Positions 46,559-58,889 of a stretch of DNA of 64,000 bases are shown here, one piece after another. The stretch is from assembly GCA_030704615.1 (NCBI GenBank), contig CM060732.1:16060001-16124000 (forward strand), given 5' to 3'. Each line of letters opens with the position of its first letter. Within the stretch, counting starts at the first letter, position 1. The notes below the pieces were generated by a model, which saw only the letters and a list, made by a program, of their open reading frames with translations, searched no databases and was not told the DNA's origin. The position numbers and the translations under genes are program-made. This DNA is from Takakia lepidozioides (taxonomy: Eukaryota > Streptophyta > Takakiopsida > Takakiales > Takakiaceae).

Positions 46559-47116
46559 TCAGTACAAGCAAATGAAAACGTGCCACAGGGAACTACATCT
46601 CGGAACTACATATGTACTAGATCTATATCTACCCTGTTGATCGATCTTTATGTCGTATTCGAGCGCATACAAAATTTTACTAACTAGTCCTGCCCAGGAA
46701 TTATACATATTTATTCGATCCAATCCTGCAATCGCTTCTGAATTCTCAACATGATCGTGGCAACTTTGGTAAGCATACCTCGCGTTGCTGCTTGAGTTAG
46801 TGCTACAATTGCTACATCCAGTCAGACATGCGCTTAGACTTGCGCCTTCTGAGCTGACCTCGGACTTCACTCGTTGGGATGACCGTCGCGAAAAATCTTT
46901 CAGTATATAGTCCTTTGGCGGCAATGCAGTTGTTGTCACCAAGCTATTGCCTTTTAGTATCCGTTGTATTCCATTATCAGTACTCTCTCTCGACAAATTA
47001 ACAAGTCGAACAGCGAGCTCGTTGTAGCTCTGCAAAACAAATGAAGTAGCAGGAAACTCGCCAAAGCTCGATGAGCGACGATGGTATAGCAAATGCAGAG
47101 GTCTTGAGATTTGCAC
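46559..47116 (-). CDS. Uncharacterised ORF upstream of the CML pseudogene
   Basis: A 185-codon minus-strand frame, Ser-rich in the middle (SSEGASLSACLTGCSNCSTN), just upstream and in the same orientation as the CML. It may be a 5' extension or an unrelated open frame. No family recognised. Confidence 0.25.
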   Translation of the reverse strand: MQISRPLHLLYHRRSSSFGEFPATSFVLQSYNELAVRLVNLSRESTDNGIQRILKGNSLVTTTALPPKDYILKDFSRRSSQRVKSEVSSEGASLSACLTGCSNCSTNSSSNARYAYQSCHDHVENSEAIAGLDRINMYNSWAGLVSKILYALEYDIKIDQQGRYRSSTYVVPRCSSLWHVFICLY

Positions 47117-47735
47117 CCAAACCCTAAAGAAGAGAGAGAGTCAGAAAATACTGTAGTTCTAATAATTAGATGTGATGAATGCCTTACAGTTAAAAACCTT
47201 GGCATGGACGGGAATACAAACAGCGATATAGAGAGAAAGCAGGTGTAATGGAGAGAGCGAGAGAGAGAGTTTGTAAAACTTTTCAAGACAGTTGACTGAC
47301 GAGCTATTTTTCTTGGCTTTTTGGGATTTACTGTTTCAAAGAACTTAGGGCTTCACCAGTACAGAATGCGCGACAAAGAGGAAGGATGCACAGGACCAGT
47401 GCCAAAAGACTTGATGAATCCTAGTGCAGACAGCTTGTGTGGCAAGCAGGGAAGGCCGGCGTGTTTTGAGCGATTGTTTGTCAGACGTTTCAGGGCTGGA
47501 GAAAAGTGGAGAATGAGGCAGCTACGGCTGATGGTGTGGGTGGGTTGGGCTGGGGTGGGGGGGAGGGGGGTGGAGGCGCATGGGGAATCACTTCACGAAA
47601 TCGCGTGTGGGACGCGGTATTGGAAGCTCCGTTTACGCCGCCTTCATATCTAGGGAATAGCAAAAAGGCCGTGTTGCGGGACGCCATAAAAATGAGAGTT
47701 TTGGGCTGGCCTGGGGCGCTGCCCGGGGTCTAGAC

Positions 47736-48558
47736 CAGTGTTGGCCGGGTATGGCATTTAGACATTCATACCCGGCGGTTATTTGCCGGTTATGCATAGG
47801 TGCATAACCGGAAAGTGCAGCCCGCAGGACCCGGCTATGGAAGGGAACCGGCAAAGGCCATCGAGGTTGCTAACCGACTAGACAACCGGGCGTCGTGATT
47901 GTAAGGGTGTTATACCCGGAGTGAGATCCGGAGCAAGTGTGGATGGCGTAGAGGCGGTTCTAAATAATGCAGGTGCAGGGTCCAAGAGAAATGCTTTCAA
48001 TCGATTTGATTTCGCCGCCATGCAAGAATGCATGTCTGCTCTGTCACGCAGCCATTGACATCTTTTCAATCAATTCTCTCATCCCTCCATTAAGGTTTCT
48101 GATTTGTGTTTTGTCTCTTTATTATTACTATTATTTTCTGGTCCTCTTGAAATATATATATAAAGAAGAGGGTAAGAGGCCCCAAGCTTTATAATAAGGA
48201 CATGAATGTATGAGAGATACAAGAGGAAAAAATAACCTCTGAATATATCATAGATGAAAATCAATTTCTCCTCTCACAGGGCCTAATTTGTGAGCCAGAT
48301 GTTTCCCTTTAAAAATAAAAAATAAAAAATAAAACCACTATTGATAACCGTAATATAGGTACCCGGTAGTCTTCCACTTGGATAACCGGTATATTGATAA
48401 CCGAGACACTTTTTGGGGGGACCATTCTATTGATAACCTGTAACCAACTTAATTTTTGAACCACTATATTATATATAACCGCCTCCATACCACTTTACAT
48501 GAATATGCTTTATCCGGACCCTTCAATATGCCCAAAATGTGATACCCTGCCAACACTG
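47736..48558. mobile_element. Non-autonomous hAT element, 823 bp
   Basis: Ends in CAGTGTTGGC on the left and its reverse complement GCCAACACTG on the right; the inverted match continues (GGGTAT). It is flanked by identical 8-bp duplications GTCTAGAC at 47728-47735 and 48559-48566. Eight-bp duplications and CA(G/A)TG starts are hAT hallmarks. No transposase inside; subterminal ATAACCGG words repeat near both ends. Confidence 0.9.
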
Positions 48559-48639
48559 GTCTAGACCATGGACCAAGCCAGGTCGACTGGACGTCCTGCA
48601 CCCCAGTCCATACAGGGAACTCATTGGGAACAAATTTCG

Positions 48640-48880
48640 GCTGCTGCCCGTCCTTTCCTGTTGTCCCGGGGTTGCAGTGGCCCGGGCTTAGAAAGCCCGG
48701 GAAAGATTTGCTAGCCCTGGGTAAATATTTCCTGGACCCAGGGAAAGATTCTTTACCCTGGGATATGAAGACACCCAAGAAATATTCTAGACGAATATTC
48801 CTTGATCCTTTAACCCTGGGTTTACATAAGGCAGTTTTCATCCGTCGACCATGTATTCTACATCGCGTATTTTCTAGGTG
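48640..48880. repeat. CCCGGG/CCCTGGG inverted-repeat cluster
   Basis: GCCCGGGCTT and AAAGCCCGGG, then CCCTGGGTAAATATT and ACCCTGGG in opposite orientations. A short foldback sequence next to the hAT insertion; identity unknown. Confidence 0.5.
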
Positions 48881-48949
48881 TCTCGCGTACGAGAGCACTG
48901 CCTCTCTCGCCAAACAACAAAGGCGTTGTTTTTACTAAGCATCCGTTTT

Positions 48950-51640
48950 CCTTCCTGTTTGGATCTCGGAAAATGTCTCTTACGAAACGAGGACAGACTC
49001 TCTTGAGGACTCGAAAGATACTTGAAAAATACCCCCAAGCAGTTCGGCAGAGGTCAAGGAGATAGGCGGAGGGAAAAGCTCAAACATTAAAGCTGTTGCT
49101 GGAATGTTTATGTGGAAAAGGGGAAAGCAGCGGCAACAGGAGATAGTCGCAAGATCCCTCCAACTTTGGGGAATGCAAAAGGGAGGGCAGAGGTCAAGGA
49201 GGTAGGTGCAAAGAAAAGCTCCAACATGTGTTGCTACGTCTCATATTTTAGGCAAATAGGACCTCTCTAAGACTTGTTGTGTATTCTGCAAATTGTTATT
49301 TGCATATGGCAATTGGCAAAGCTACCACACAAGATTTGCCTACATGATGTTATGGCACACACAGTTTCTTTCTAATAAGAAGTAAAGAAAGAGAAGTGAA
49401 GAAAAGATATTTGTAACCGACATGGAGGAGAAGAAGAGTATGTATTTGTGTATGGCAGCAATTGTCATGTGTTGTGTGTGTGGGGGTTTAGGATTTCCAG
49501 ACAGAGAGTATACTGTCAAAAAGAGCACAGTTCATTCGGACGGGACAAATCAAAGGTGAACTGGAAGTGGATTCTGATAGGCAGAGCCACAAGGGCCTCT
49601 GTCCATTAATGCCTGACGAGGTACTCCTTGGCAGTCAGGACAATGAAAATTCACATCTGCATATATGCGTATCTTTTATATCTTCAGATTAGGAAAGTCT
49701 GCGGTTGTCCGTCATTGGTTGACGCTGGACTCTGCCACTCTAGGAACCCGCTTCTGAACATTTGTCAAAGCTGTGAAGAGTTGCCACTCCCTATACAGAA
49801 ACTGTACATTAAGTTGCATATAGGGCTATGTTCGGTTGGGAGAAAGTTTAGAGATGGAGTATCATCTAGGGGACAGTTTGTCCTGCAACTGAGCTCCCTC
49901 ATCCACATCTGGGGTAACTTTCTTGGCTTATCCAAAAGTTGTCTGATTTGGATTTTATGAGTTCCTTCTGAGTTCTTGGTCTGGAGGACTGTGCTTGGTG
50001 TTATGTGCATGCATGGACTCACAAAGTACATCTTAGTTTCCGAAGGAGGATTTTATGTGCTCAGAGGATCTTAATTGAGGGCCAAAGTTAATTTTGACAT
50101 CAGTAAATGTCAGCAACGAAGGACCAGCTGACTAGCTTGCAGATAGACTGTGCTTGTCTCATTTATTTGTGTGACTTGTGGTTCTTATTGGCTGGCATTG
50201 TGTCAGTTTGTCTTCCTTGAGAAGATATTGCTTAAAAGTTTCTTAGCACCTTCTTCAGTTCCACACTGTGCCCTTCCATGCCTTTTCTGCATAATGAAAG
50301 CCTGGAGGCCTGCTCTGTGCAACTGCATCAATGTAGAGGAGATACTCAGAATACACATTGGCACTCAAATCTACCTCTGGAGATCCTAAGTGTTAGCAGG
50401 ACTGTCTTGCAGGTTGTTCTTGTCTTTGCTCTGGGAAGAATCTCAAGACGACGATCCAAATCCCAGTGTCAAGGCCCCTCTTTGCTGGATATGCGTCCCT
50501 TATTTGGTGCTCCGATGGTTTTTAGATGTTTTCAAACATTCAAGCTGTTTTAAACAAATACGATGTTTGAAGAGGTACGGCTGTAAAAGGAAAAACAACT
50601 GCCATGTTGGAGTGTCTAATTCATTATAATCCATTTTTCAAGAAGATTTTGTTCAGCTAGGTTGGGACAACTCTGCTTTATGTCAGACCTTGTGTTTCAC
50701 GAAGATTCACCAGCCAGGCAGATGTATTTTTACATGCACATCACAGGTTCAGTGTCTTGTACTTGATACCAGTCTGTGGCTTGAAGGTTGATGGTGCCTT
50801 CTTTACCAATTATTTGAAGATCTGGTCTTGTCTCTTGGGTTGGGAACTTTTGGAGGGGGTCGACTTGCATTGACTGGCCTCACCAACTAAGTTATTTTTC
50901 TATTGACATGTTTGTCAAGTAGATGCTTGAATTAGTGTTTCATTCCAGAGCTCCATGCCCGGGAGGGGTTTGATGAGTTTTTGGTGAAATTTTGGCAGAT
51001 TATGAGTCTTTGTGCTCCAGAGTGGGATAGAAGTGGCAAAGTACTAGATGCGGTCACTCCAACAAACTGTTTTTTTTCTGTGGTGAAAGGAAAAAGGGGA
51101 TTCTGTCCATCAGAAAAGAGACCATCTTTTGCACTTGGCCTTCGTGTAAGTCTTGCTTCTCTGTGTCTTTTTTAGATGGATTGCTTGAATTTATGCCAAG
51201 AAGTATACTTCTGTTGAATAGTTTCAATGGAGGATGCCTGAAGTGCACATGGGCTCTTATTTTTGCACTTACTGGTGATTTTTTCAGGCCGGAGCATGCC
51301 TGCGTAGAACTGTCGTGCACTGAGGATGGGCATGTAACTCATTCTCTTTTTGTTCACATATACTGGTGCTTGGATTGGACAAATCTCAACCAACTCTGCT
51401 ATATTGCATACCAGGTGTGGGCAGATCCAAGTGAACAGCATCACCGCAAGGAGAAACGTTCCGTATGAGTTTCTGTATCTTCTTCTCTGTTTACACTATA
51501 GATGGTTGAAGCCACTGCCCCTGACTTAAACTTGCTTTGATTGTGCCTTCCAACCAGGTCGTGAATGCTTTGTTACTGTCATCATTTATGCCTTTAGACC
51601 AAATTTTTCTAGAAACTTGGGAGTCATGCCTGCCGTTGCT
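48950..51640. other. No recognisable gene; possible 5' part of the PIF locus
   Basis: AT-rich with only short frames. A plus frame at about 51001-51130 (MSLCAPEWDRSGKVLD) could be a degenerate PIF N-terminus, since PIFs start with a short (C)xP(D/E)W element, but the match is too short to call. Confidence 0.3.
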
Positions 51641-51648
51641 ACCCCTTC

Positions 51649-51654
<6 letters not shown>

Positions 51655-51712
<58 letters not shown>
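51655..51712. repeat. Compound CT/CA microsatellite
   Basis: A pure CT run joined directly to a CA run, immediately upstream of the PIF-like exon. Confidence 0.95.
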
Positions 51713-51744
51713 TATGGGTTGATAACTCCAACCAGGCTAAGTCT

Positions 51745-52430
51745 CTAGAATCCATTCAAGTGGGGGTGCTTAAGGAGTGCTTGTCAGCATGCTCCAAACC
51801 AGCCAATGTGGGTTTGGCGTCCCTTCCTTACATGCAGGGCCAAAGCAACAACGGGAGTAAATCACAGTGGCAGCTGACCTACTCCCCTCATTGGACCAAT
51901 GGGCAAGAAACTGAAGAAGTGGTGGTTCCGCCAAAGCCACCCACCCCTGTCAAGGATTCCATGCTGGAAGCAATAGTGAATGAGACAGCTGCTGGAGCCC
52001 CAGCACCCTCTAGCAACAATATCCAAGATGATGAAATGGTGTCATGGTTACAATATCCCCTCGATGATTCATTGGAAATGAACTATTGCTTGGATTTTTT
52101 TGGAGAGCTGCCAAGTTCAAATATTGCAAGTCTTGAAGGATTCGTTTGTTGTTGGCCAGGGAGTAGGCCGAGGTCAGCGGCTGCCTCTACCAGCCACTAT
52201 AGGGATGAGAATGTACCGAATAGGGCTACGAGTGCTGAGGCTGCTATGGCATTAGGGGCTGGGCGTGCTGTGGGTCTAACATCACAGGCAGGGGTTGAGG
52301 CCTTCACCAAAGTGCGGACCCTGCACCCATCTGTTGCTAAGGGGCAACCACATGGCCTCACTCCCAGCTCTTCCAAGGGCTTTGGTTTGTACCCAACTTT
52401 GGGCCCATCTCCCACAAGAACAGTTCTGTG
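51745..52430 (+). pseudogene. PIF-type phytochrome-interacting factor fragment without bHLH
   Basis: The plus frame holds MQGQSNNGSKS (the residues that normally follow the active-phytochrome-binding motif), then DDEMVSWLQYPLDDSLEMNY with FFGELPSSN, a hallmark block of PIF proteins, and later AMALGAGRAVGL and EAFTKVRTL. The APB core itself (ELxWxNGQ) is not recognisable upstream, and no bHLH exon is found downstream, where the frame degrades into GTTCACACAGT repeats (52500-52570). A functional PIF would be a nuclear light-signalling transcription factor; this copy is partial. Confidence 0.75.
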
Positions 52431-52779
52431 TCCCAACGCATGTGACTTCCATTGTATTTGTATTGCTCAGTGGCATAGAGGCATGAACTGTTCTGTTCAC
52501 ACAGCTTCTGACAAATTGTACACAGTCAATTGTTCACACAGTCTGTTCAATTGTTCACTATTCTGTTCACACAGTCAATTGATGGTCTCTTTCAGGATGT
52601 CAATCTCACTGATGATGTCCCTAGATATACTTCTGAATTGGTTTGCACCTCACCTTCAATTTTCTGCCTGAAAGGATTTGTTGGTTGCTTGCAGATTTCA
52701 CTCCTCAATGTCTATGCCGACATGTCTACAACATGCAAGGTCCTTCCGCACAGTCTCCTAGCTAGGTACACATATATTG

Positions 52780-54365
52780 TCATGGTCTCCCATAACTTGT
52801 GTCCATTATTGAGTATTGTATCCTTCGAAACGTCATCTGCTCGTCTTTGTAGGGTGGTAGATAAAGGGTCTGCACACAGGTAGAGGACTGAATGCAAGGG
52901 TTATCTTTTCGGTCTAGGAGCATGATGCTCATGCATCGCGCTCCAAAATACTCCAGACCTGTCGTAAACACGGCGAGACGAGTTCTTTCTGCATAGGTCA
53001 TCCTGTTCACACACCTCGTGAACCAATGCCATTGCACGGGGTCAATGGAGTGGTGGAAGTCGCAGTGTCGTAGGAAATCTGCCGCCTCAATAGCACAGGT
53101 CCCGTTGAACAACACCCTTAGCGTCTCTGGAGTGAGTAGATCCAAGCAAGCTCGCATTTCTGATTTTTTTGGGGGAGATGCATTTGCATGCTCAATACCC
53201 ATAACAAACCCTTCATGCATGGCAAGGCCTATTTCCCCTCGACCCTCAAATAGGTGGTTGTATATTATTGCTCCAACTTTGGATTTCACATCCTTCTCCC
53301 AACTCTCCTCCTTCACTTCAAAATTTTGGAATGTCCACCCAAGACCTTCATCAATCTGCTCTGTAGACAACTCCTTGACCAGGTCTTTAGCATCTTCAAT
53401 AGATTTGGTCAATCACGTAAGAAGTGCCCACTTGCTTGGCCATCCGAGCCTAAAATCTCTCTCTAAATCTGTGCGTAGTTTCTGGTCAACCCCTTTCTCC
53501 AGGTTTTGAGACGTTGGCACCTAGTTCAACATTATGAGTAGGGTTGCATACGAAAAGAAGCGTGGGACCTCAATCATATAAGAGGCCAGCTTGAAGATTA
53601 GATGTCCGAGCATGCGGGCCTGCGTTTAAGAATTTTCGACTATTAGTCAGTGGAAATCAATTGAAGGAAATCTACTAATTGTGTTTACTGAAAAACAGAC
53701 CAGTTTTTGAAGAGGAAGATGTGGGCGAAGTGTGAGGCACACCCAGAGACCCCTGTAGCAGATCAGACTGTTGCAATGCTGCCACAGCCCCCTCAAGATT
53801 GGGGAGTGCCTACTGATTCCACCTCTCTTTCTCTCTCTCTCAAACCTTTCCTCTCCCTCTCTCTCCACCAATACAAGGTGGCCCCAAGAAGTCTGGCCAA
53901 CATGTGAGAGTGGTTAATTAGAGTGTTGGATTTGAGTCGGGAAAGAGGATTTACACTGTCTAGTTGCATATCCGGACGCACGACCTCGGTATCGAGCTTG
54001 ACATGTAAAAGTTGTCCTTGCATATTGTCCACATATTCAAATATCTGGTTGTAATTTTGAGGCCAAGAATAACACACAGTTAGTCCAACTTATCCCAAAT
54101 TATGTCAACTAAAATTGGATACTTATTTTTGCTCTGCTGGGCATATATTACAGGTGAAAGGGAATCTCACGTAGTGGATTGACCAAAATTGTTTCCATGT
54201 ATTGGTAAGCCACGCATCTCGCAACCCGTCAGCGTCATATGTGTTTGTTTCTGCGATCCCGCTCGCGTGTATGAAATCCACCTTAGGTTTGTACCAAGCT
54301 TCTTTGGATAACAAGATTCTGCACCATTGTTCTGTAAAAGCCTGCAAATATTTTCCTTGGTGCAC
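52780..54365 (-). pseudogene. HECT-type E3 ubiquitin ligase domain, decayed
   Basis: Minus strand. 54365-54123 contains YDADGLRDAWLTNTWKQF, resembling the start of the HECT N-lobe. 53630-52780 holds MLGHLIFKLASYMIEVPRFF, WHWFTRCVNRMTYAERTRLA, VFTTGLEYFG and STCVQTLYLPPY, the C-lobe with the catalytic Cys in its normal TC-x-x-x-L-x-LP-x-Y setting about 35 residues from the end. In-frame TAG (53521-53523) and TGA (53413-53415, Trp expected) break the lobe. HECT ligases form a thioester with ubiquitin through that Cys. The gene probably continues upstream to 57135. Confidence 0.75.
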
Positions 54366-54546
54366 CTACAGAATTCCAATGTTTTTTTATGAGAGTTTGT
54401 TAAATCATATGCATATGCTTGTAGTCATATGCATGTGTAATTTTAATCTCCATGACAACAAATCTTTGTGATAGTAAATCTTTTTTTACAGTAAATAACA
54501 ATGTTGTGCTTTCATAATTCTGGTAACAGGGTGGCGGTTTTTTCTG

Positions 54547-57135
54547 TTATACCTTAATTCGAGTCTCCTGGAGCCTGGAGGAGCTTAGGTGGTCGTTGTA
54601 GGTCTTGAACACTTTCCTCTCTACATAGAAGTGTTGATAGGTGAAGAGTGCCTCATCCACCTGTGTACAGGCTTCCAATAAGATTGACTCGTCTTCTTCG
54701 GTGAGCTGATGTGCTTGATGGCACATAATGTCCAATTGGGATCTTGTAAAAGAGCTGAATGTGGGCATCTCCAAGATTTTGTCCACGTCTTCAAGATCTG
54801 ATGATGGTCCTCTTTCTAGGCCCTTGCCATAAGCTTCTACAATAGCCTTTGCTGCTTGTAAGGCATCGCACTCTTCAGTTTGGGCAACACATGCCTCAAA
54901 CTCATCCCATTTTTTCCAATATGGTAGAGCAACAAATTCGAATTCCCTTCGAATGTCGCTTGGTGCAAACATGGCTAAGGTCTCATCTCTGATCACCTTT
55001 GCCAATTCAAGCTCGGTACATCCCACCCCTCTCTTGGTGTCTTTGCGATTGCATAGCTCTAGACCAATTTGTCTTAACCCCTCCTCCACAGACGAATCTC
55101 CCCTAACCTTATCTTCAAATGCATTGAAGGCCATCCAAAATGTTTTAGATCTTCTTTAGTTAGAAACATTGCTGTCACCAACCTTGATGTGACGTTCCTC
55201 CAAGGCGTCAAAGTAAGCTTTGCACGAACAGATCCACAACTCTGACAAGGATTCTAGCTTGAAGTCATCATTGGAGTCACTGATGATGAGAGGCTGGTTC
55301 ATAGGTCCATCTTGGACCACGTCCTCCAAGTGATCAAACCCATCATTAGGATTTTCAGAGGGGGAGAGAGATGTTGGCCATGTGGGTGACTGGTCGCTTG
55401 TGGAAGCATTGAGATTCAGTTGTACATAGGGGAATGACGGGGGACCTGTACAAAGTTTTGAGGAATTTAGCACATGTTGTCTTTTGGCAAGTAGCACCTT
55501 GTACATATAGGTCACGCAAGTACACTAACTATATTCACCATGGCAGCCCCTCGTCTTTTACAGATACAGCCCTCAAGGACTTCTCATGTCTCTATTGTAG
55601 TTACATCAGGTGCTTTGCTAAGTTCTCCCCATATTGGATCGGGCCAATCATTCGGATTCATAAATCAGGAATCAGGAATGGTCAGCAGCAGTTCCATATT
55701 TGATCAATTGCATTTGGATTTGGATTTCTAAAACAGATACTAATATATAATAGATGTGTATGTGATGTGAAAACCAAGATAGGAGGAGGTATCCGTGCGC
55801 GAAGTTTGAGAAGGTCTTTCATCAGAGGAGGGAAGTGACGAAGACAATCGAGCTCTTTGATTGGAAGATGCTGGAACACGCAAGAATCGATCATCTGGAT
55901 ACATGTAGACATCATCGATGCCTCCTGGCATTGCAGGAGGTCCACCTCCTGTTTTGTCAGAGATTGGTGAGTTTTAAAATGGTCACATAATATTTCTGTT
56001 CTACCCAACCATATACTCCCTAAGCTTCTTCCCAGCCACGGATGGGGTATGACTAAGTGCCCTCACTTTTGGCACAAGGCTGCAGTTCACTAAATTATTG
56101 GGGTATATATAGACCACTTCACGACCAGATTGGTAGAGACAGATTCCTTAATGGAGTTTAAACTTCTGTACCTGCAGAATAAATTCAGAGAGGTCTCTAC
56201 TTGGAAGTTCAATTTCATGAAAATGCATCAAGAATAGTGTACTTGTAGAAGGTCCAGCGCGGTATGGGATTGATGTTGGTCCCCTTGATGATGACGCAAC
56301 AAGTGATGAGGGAGGCAATTGGTCTTCATATGGTGAAGGCAGTGTATCGTCATCTTCATCATTAGGCATGTCTCCTTGCAACATTGCAATGTAAGAAGTA
56401 ACAGCAGCCCTTGGTAGGATGTTAGGCTCTAGGCAATACACCAAATACGTGTTGGATGTAACCGTTCCAAACAAGCTTCCAGGATTTGCCACAAACAGTA
56501 AGAGTGAATAACTCTGTTGTGAACCTGCCCCCTCTAGCCTCTTTGATCTCTTGTAGAATATTCCCGAGTAGGTTGGCCCTGCGGTATGAGCATATCGTGG
56601 GACTTGCGCAAATGCATTTGCAATTGCGAACTCCACAGAGGTGGGTGCGAAGGGTGATGGGTGTGTAACCAGCCCACCGAGTGTCTGATGATAAATTCAC
56701 GGCCACTGCTGGAATATTAGATGGCCAAGTAGCCACTGTGGGTACTATACCACCTTGTTTGCGCACCCAAATGGTTCCTCTTGGTAATTGATACACAGTC
56801 CGGTTGATGATTTGTGAATGGCGAGTACGTGTAGCACTTGCGGCTGGTCTGCCTCTCAAAGCTCTCCCAAATTGGGGAGGAAATGCAAATCCTTGCCCAC
56901 GTCCCTGAAGTGGGGATGGAAACACTGCCACCCTTGGAGGAGGTGTAAATGTCTCGGTCTCTGCACTATACCTTGAACCTTGATGAGTTGGAGATGCACT
57001 GGCGGAGAGATTTGATTGCATTCTTGAAGATTGTCCTTGGCAAGGCAACACCACCCTTTGTGGAGGAGTGAAGGTATCATCCCCATCTCCTTCATCGTAT
57101 TCTGAAGAAGGTGACCGTAGGCACCTGTTATCCAT
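54547..57135 (-). pseudogene. Upstream exons of the HECT-domain gene (unrecognised region)
   Basis: Open segments in one orientation: 57135-56422 (Pro/Ser-rich, DDTFTPPQRVVLP repeated as TETFTPPPRVAVFP, then YQLPRGTIWVRKQGG), 56636-56148, 56008-55682, 55515-55156 and 55134-54547 (helical, acidic, FAPSDIRREFEFVALPYW). None matches a family I know. Shared strand and spacing suggest the N-terminal part of the HECT protein, but splicing was not resolved. Confidence 0.4.
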
Positions 57136-57349
57136 CTTGGAATACTTGTAGGCTGTATTCTCTTCCTAACATGCATGGAGGCCAGTGTTTAGAAGATACC
57201 TATGAGTTCTCACAATCAGATCCTCAAAATTTGATATATCTTCAAAGGCATGTATATGTTTCTCTTTCTCTCTCTAATTGCTTAAAGAGGACAACAAGTT
57301 CTTAGGAACAAGCAGGCAAAGAAAGAACAAGAGGGCCTGTGAAACTTAC

Positions 57350-57437
57350 AATCTTCTCCACCAGTGTTCACCTGCAACAGGACTTTCAAAGGCTGTCTTC
57401 CCAGTCCACTTACAGCCCGATCTAAATAGTTTGCAAC
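57350..57437 (-). pseudogene. Single exon of a PLP-homeostasis protein (YggS/PROSC) gene
   Basis: An 88-bp exon with good borders (TTGGCAG acceptor, GTAAG donor) on the minus strand encodes VANYLDRAVSGLGRQPLKVL, then LQVNTGGED, the beta-strand block of the YggS/PROSC PLP-binding protein family (usually VQVNTSGE). No other exon of this gene is nearby, so it is a captured or stranded exon. Confidence 0.65.
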
Positions 57438-58343
57438 CTGCCAAACACCCTCACCTCTAAGAATGCCTAGTGGCATAATTTAAAAAAAGTAAAGTGTGAC
57501 TCTAAAATTTCACTACTTCACTACTTCCACTATTAGTACTTGCATCATTCAACAGACTGATAGATCTGAAATTCATGCACTTCTTGAATTCTGCAAATTC
57601 TAACCTGGGATTATAAACTGTGAGCTACATCATGGAGCCTCACATCCTCACCAAGCTCTGTTGCATTATTGCCTGCATAGAACTAAAATTCATCAAACCA
57701 CAATCAATCCACATGCATTCTAAAATTCATAAGCCAGAGCAATGATGTAAATGCCTATTGACAGTAGAATTGTGCCTCACAAGAACACTTACATGGCTAT
57801 CAATCACCACATCTCTGGACAAACTCACAAGCAGGTAGCAAATGCCTACAACAACAGAGGAAATCAAGAAAGTGACGGAGGATGAAGGAAAACATTTTCA
57901 TTCATCTTATAATCATCCATCTAAACTACTTTTGTCGGACAAGTCTAGCGCTGGTATTGGAACAGGGCTAGAAAGAAGCGGGGATTCTAAGCTGCTGATA
58001 CTCAGGTGTCTGAACCTCCATCGGAGATTTTGTTTTTCATTTTGGGTACACCGAGCCTTGCTACCTCATGAGATCGACATTATCATGGATTCCGGGAATT
58101 GGAAAGAATTGCGGTCTCTTTGCGTAGGGCGACTGTGGAGACTGGTGAAGAGTTCTTAGCAAGCAAGAGATACCACATATAGTAAGGGCTTCGGAATGTG
58201 AAGGGCCTGGGAGGTATGTCAACTTGTTTCTTGCTAGCACATCCAATCACTTCTTGTTTTGACTCACCAAAGCAATTTCCTCAAGGGAAAGGAGGATGAG
58301 AATGTAAACAGATTTTGACAAGATAGAGCAGGATGTAGTCAGT

Positions 58344-58739
58344 ATGGAGGAGTACGTTGAAGCCATGTTGCAGGAGGGAGTGCCATTGAAACACATCGCT
58401 GAGGCTTTATCCATTCCCGATGTTCGACAACTGAAAAGGACCATGAGTAGGATATTGGGGTCCAAGTTCAGCGTATACCATCAATTGACTATGCCAGAAA
58501 TATGTGAGAAGATAGAGAATTTGCTTCCCATCAATGAGAATGGCGTGAACTGGGGAATAAGACAAGTACGGGCAGCCCTTGCAACGTTTAACATTCGAGT
58601 TCCTGAGCGCAAGGTAGCAGCTGCACTTCGGATCATATCACCATACCAATATGAGAGAAGGTTGAGGGCTCGATGTCTTCTACGGGGACAATACAATGTC
58701 ACCATGCCGATGGGGCTTTGGCACATATCTGTAGTGTGA
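58344..58739 (+). pseudogene. rve-type integrase/transposase, N-terminal helix-turn-helix part
   Basis: The plus frame begins MEEYVEAMLQEGVPLKHIAE, with LSIPDVRQLKRTMSRIL (helix-turn-helix), then INENGVNWGIRQVRAALATF, VPERKVAAALRIISPYQYER and RGQYNVTMPMGLWHI. This is the N-terminal architecture of eukaryotic integrase-core (rve) transposases, in which LWHID-G normally carries the first catalytic Asp. The frame ends at WHIS just before that Asp. Catalytic remnants on the same strand occur at 63689-64000, about 5 kb away. The superfamily name is uncertain; IS3EU-like is one possibility. Confidence 0.7.
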
Positions 58740-58889
58740 ATGCAGGGGACAGAACATTACATATGTTTACCATTACGACCTACATCACTATGACGGAGTG
58801 CCCGTCATCCCAACTGCAGAAAGGATGTATCCCTTCATGTAGGTAGTTTCATGAGCGCACTGAACTTATGCTTTGCCAGGAGAAAATGG

